Shown: positions 5,583 through 8,503 of the stretch, in pieces
How positions within the stretch are numbered: the stretch's first letter is position 1
How the letters are laid out: every line of letters starts with the position of its first letter
From: Candidatus Bathyarchaeota archaeon
GTDB lineage: Archaea; Thermoproteota; Bathyarchaeia; Bathyarchaeales; Bathyarchaeaceae
Assembly: GCA_026967815.1 (NCBI GenBank)
Contig: JAPUUO010000060.1
Location: forward strand, 1 to 8,503
Length of the DNA: 8,503 bases
Reading direction: 5' to 3'
The notes under the pieces: generated by a model
Database searches by the model: none
Seen by the model: only the letters and a program-made list of their open reading frames with translations
Told to the model about the DNA's origin: nothing
Translations under genes and position numbers: made by a program

Positions 5583-8503
5583 ATGCCTTACATCAAGAAG
5601 ATCGAATTGAGAGGCTTCAAAACTTTTGGAAAGTCTACCTCTATCTTTCTAGACAGAAATTTCACGGTTATAACTGGACCCAACGGAAGCGGCAAAACCA
5701 ACATCATGGACGCCGTCCTGTTCGGGCTAGGCGAACTCAGCGCCAGACGTCTACGAGCTGAAAATCTCTCGAAGCTCATATTTCACGGTGTTCCAGATGC
5801 AAACATAGAAAAGGCAAAGAAAGCCAAGGTGATCATTCAATTTGACAACTCGGATCATCGCATGCCTGTTGATACGAACACCGTAACAGTCTCGCGTGAA
5901 GTCAACAGAAACGGACAAAGCATCTATCGGCTGAATGGACGAAGAATCTCGAGAACCAACCTATTAGACATTCTATCGATGGCCGGAATCAGCTCAACTG
6001 GGCATAACCTTGTTTTACAGGGAACAATCACTCGCATGGCTGAAGTCTCGCCGATTGAACGCCGAAAATTCTTGGATGACATGGTTGGCATTGCACAGTA
6101 CGACGCAGAAAAGGCTGACGCTGAAGAAAAACTGCGCATAGCTGAAATTTCAATCCGCACCGCTATGGGCAGAGTGGATGAAGTGCAAAAGAGAGTAGAT
6201 GACCTCGAAAGAGAACGCAACCAGCTACTTCGCCACAACTATATGCAAAGCGAAATTAAACGTTTGGAAGCTACCAGAATCTCCCATGAGATTACAGAAG
6301 TTGAAGACAAAATCAAGGATTTTCAGTCCAAAATTGCAGAAGCTGAAGGCAAAGTTGGAAAGCTGAAGACCTTGCGAGAACGGCTAAGGTCTCAGCGCCA
6401 TGACGTCGAAAAAGAATGGAGAAAACTTAGCTCGGAAATGGTTGAAGAGGGCAGCACACGAGTACTTGAAATTCAAATCAAAATAGGTGAAATCAAATCA
6501 AGGCTAACTGAGCTTAATACTAAGATCGGAGCCTCAACAGCCAGCATTGAAGGACTTAAGAAAGTAAGAGAGAATCAACTGCAGCAGCTTGAATCCATAA
6601 AGAACGAAATGACAGAAATCCATCACGTCGTTAGGCAGTTGCAACGTGAACGTAACCGTCGGTGTAAAGAGATAACCATCAAACAAGCTCAGCATAATTC
6701 CTTGGTTGGCGAAACATCTCAGCTCTGGACTAACCTAGGCGAGAACAGCAAGAAGATGCGAGAAGTTGAGCAGCGGTTAGACAAAGTTTATCGGAACCTG
6801 GTTACTCTCAGAAGCACATACGCCCAGAACCAAGCAACGGTAAGAGCTTTGTCTCACAGACTAGGAGACTTAAACACTCGAAAACAACGGTTTGCATTAA
6901 CCTTAGAAGAACTCAAAAAATCATTCAAAGACCTTTCAGAAGTGCAAAAAGAACAGAAAAGCAGACTTGAGAACCTAGAGCAAACGTTAGACAGAAAGAT
7001 GGCACAGAAAGAAGCCGTGGGCCAAGAGATGGCTGAAGCTGGGAAAATCGCCAGCTCTGCACGTGAGGCCGTGGTTGAGTTTGAAACCCAAAGGAAACTG
7101 GCAGAGGCGGTTGCTGGAGAAGAAGCAGCACTAAGAAACATTGAAGAAATGGGAGAACTAGGTGTTGTCCCAGGCATATTCGGCAGGCTTAGAGACCTAA
7201 TAAAAGTGGAACGAGGCTATCGGCAAACTGTAGAAGTAACAGCTGCTGGCTGGCTTGACGCCCTCGTTGTACGCGATGTCGAAGTGGCGTTTACCTGCAC
7301 AGAAACCTTAAAACGCTTAAAACTAGGCAGAATTAAGATTATACCTCTGCGAGAATTACTGTCTGTAAAGTCTATGCGTTCGCCAAGAATTGGAGGAATT
7401 AACGGAACAGCCTCGAAATTTGTCAAATATCAGAAAAAATTTGAGCCAGCCGTAACTTTCGTTTTCGGCGATACGCTCGTAGCAAATGATGACAAAGCAG
7501 CCTTGCTGGCTTCTCGTCAAGGTCATCGCGCAGTTACAGTTAATGGAGACCTTTACGAAGCTGGCGGTGCCCTAGAAAGCGGCTATTATCGAGCCCCAGT
7601 CGACTTCGCTTCTCTTGTACCAAGCGAATCAGCTCTCAAAAGCCTAGACGAAGCTGTAAGAACTCTTCGGGTGCATTTAGACAGAAGAGGAGGCGACTTA
7701 TCAACCTTTGAGGAAGAAATAGATCGAGCAAAGATGGAAAGCACTCGGCTAACTGAAACCATAAGCACTTTAGACAATGAAACTGCCAGACTGCAAAGAA
7801 GCATTAAGATGACAAGTAAAAACATTGGACGTATTGAACGGTACGCCAAAAGAATTTCAGTTCAACTCGAGAAGGAAAGAACCCAATTAGGAGTTCAGAA
7901 AGCGCAACGCAAAGCCCTGACAAACAAAGCACACAAGCTTAGAAGCGAATTAGCTGATTTAAGACGAAGAATTGACCCAGCTCATATTCAAGAACTGGAG
8001 TCTCAGCGAGCAAAACTTGGGGACGAACTCGTAGAGTTGAGACAAAAACTCGGAGGCATTGAAACAGATCTTTCAACTCATAGGTCAAAGCTTGAAGATG
8101 TGCTAAAAATAAACCATGGAAACGTTAAGATTCAACGCACAAAAGTGGAGCGGCAACTCACTAGGATTGAAGACGAAGTTAAAGAAGCCATAGAGGAAAA
8201 AGTGATTCTAGAAAAAGAACTCACAAAACTGGACAGCTCCAAAGAGGAACTATCGCGCTCACTACTAGGCGCTCGCAAAGAGGCAAGAAAGTTCACGGAC
8301 CAGATCGACAGCATTGATAAGCAGTCGCATCGGCTGGACAGTGCATACGAGCACGCTGAAAGCCTATACAACAGGCTTCAGTTAAACCAGCAAACACTTC
8401 AACTGCGGCTAGACCAAGGTCTTTCAAGACTACGAGAAATGGGCTATGAACAACCGTTTAAGGTTTCATTGGATCAACTTCAAGCCGTAGAATCCTCACT
8501 CAA
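5583..8503 (+). CDS. smc: SMC chromosome-segregation/condensation ATPase (C-terminus beyond window)
   Basis: SMC proteins dimerise through a hinge and use ATP-driven head engagement to organise DNA, normally with kleisin ScpA. Visible here are 973 of an expected 1,150-1,200 residues. The N-terminal head has Walker A GPNGSGKTN (K38) followed by the SMC-typical MDAVLFGLGE. The segment HNLVLQGTITRM holds the Q-loop Gln146, followed by the SPIERRKFLDDMVGIAQYD element. A charged, heptad-rich coiled coil runs from about 170 to 520. A globular hinge (about 525-672) starts near GIFGRL and ends at GGALESGYYR; the usual glycine-rich GG-x-x-x-GG dimer motif is only partly kept. The antiparallel return coil runs from about 690 to the edge. 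The C-terminal head with signature, Walker B and D-loop is outside the window, as would be scpA if it follows. ATG 5583 is chosen because MPYIKKIELRGFKTF is the standard SMC N-terminus. Rad50 is excluded by the absence of a CxxC zinc hook. Confidence 0.95.
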   Translation, partial: MPYIKKIELRGFKTFGKSTSIFLDRNFTVITGPNGSGKTNIMDAVLFGLGELSARRLRAENLSKLIFHGVPDANIEKAKKAKVIIQFDNSDHRMPVDTNTVTVSREVNRNGQSIYRLNGRRISRTNLLDILSMAGISSTGHNLVLQGTITRMAEVSPIERRKFLDDMVGIAQYDAEKADAEEKLRIAEISIRTAMGRVDEVQKRVDDLERERNQLLRHNYMQSEIKRLEATRISHEITEVEDKIKDFQSKIAEAEGKVGKLKTLRERLRSQRHDVEKEWRKLSSEMVEEGSTRVLEIQIKIGEIKSRLTELNTKIGASTASIEGLKKVRENQLQQLESIKNEMTEIHHVVRQLQRERNRRCKEITIKQAQHNSLVGETSQLWTNLGENSKKMREVEQRLDKVYRNLVTLRSTYAQNQATVRALSHRLGDLNTRKQRFALTLEELKKSFKDLSEVQKEQKSRLENLEQTLDRKMAQKEAVGQEMAEAGKIASSAREAVVEFETQRKLAEAVAGEEAALRNIEEMGELGVVPGIFGRLRDLIKVERGYRQTVEVTAAGWLDALVVRDVEVAFTCTETLKRLKLGRIKIIPLRELLSVKSMRSPRIGGINGTASKFVKYQKKFEPAVTFVFGDTLVANDDKAALLASRQGHRAVTVNGDLYEAGGALESGYYRAPVDFASLVPSESALKSLDEAVRTLRVHLDRRGGDLSTFEEEIDRAKMESTRLTETISTLDNETARLQRSIKMTSKNIGRIERYAKRISVQLEKERTQLGVQKAQRKALTNKAHKLRSELADLRRRIDPAHIQELESQRAKLGDELVELRQKLGGIETDLSTHRSKLEDVLKINHGNVKIQRTKVERQLTRIEDEVKEAIEEKVILEKELTKLDSSKEELSRSLLGARKEARKFTDQIDSIDKQSHRLDSAYEHAESLYNRLQLNQQTLQLRLDQGLSRLREMGYEQPFKVSLDQLQAVESSL

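Noticed and set aside
5583..8503. Rad50 instead of SMC
   Set aside because: There is no CxxC zinc hook at the coil apex. A globular hinge is present and the N-terminus matches SMC.
1..8503. CRISPR array, insertion sequence or transposase
   Set aside because: No regularly spaced repeats, no terminal inverted repeats around an ORF and no recombinase motifs were seen.

Overview
The window looks archaeal. The clearest sign is a tRNA-Asn(GUU) gene interrupted by a 33-nt intron. The intron folds into a textbook archaeal bulge-helix-bulge splice motif at the non-canonical position 30/31. An archaeal-type SMC gene, a small gene resembling an archaea-specific uncharacterised family, and TATA-like boxes with GGTG-type Shine-Dalgarno sites agree with this. 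Non-canonical tRNA introns and this gene pairing suggest a TACK-type lineage (for example a Bathyarchaeia-like genome), but the phylum is a guess.

Layout. Positions 1-4286 (minus strand) are one uninterrupted reading frame of 1428 codons that starts at 4286 and runs off the left edge. It encodes a giant UvrA-family protein with FOUR ABC ATPase modules, a tandem double UvrA, where ordinary UvrA (about 940 aa) has two. Walker A lysines lie at residues 35, 499, 843 and 1351; the window ends inside module IV. Positions 4287-4512 are non-coding. Positions 4513-4622 (minus) hold the intron-containing tRNA-Asn gene with an encoded CCA end. Positions 4623-4918 form a divergent intergenic region with an exact 12-bp direct repeat. 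Positions 4919-5449 (plus) encode a 176-aa protein tentatively of the DUF2096 type. Positions 5583-8503 (plus) hold the first 973 codons of an SMC chromosome-condensation ATPase: N-terminal Walker A head, coiled coil, hinge and most of the return coil. It is cut by the right edge.

How the parts relate. The right half looks like stable archaeal chromosome (tRNA, a conserved small protein, SMC). The left half, just beyond the 3' end of the tRNA gene, is a bacterial-looking DNA-damage-recognition or UvrA-like ATPase with different arginine codon choice and no uvrB or uvrC in view. The most striking observation is that the two halves of the double UvrA have lost opposite accessory domains. The first half keeps a UvrB-binding-like domain but lacks the signature insertion. 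The second half lacks the UvrB-binding domain but keeps the insertion. This suggests a specialised single-chain machine rather than a simple duplicate.
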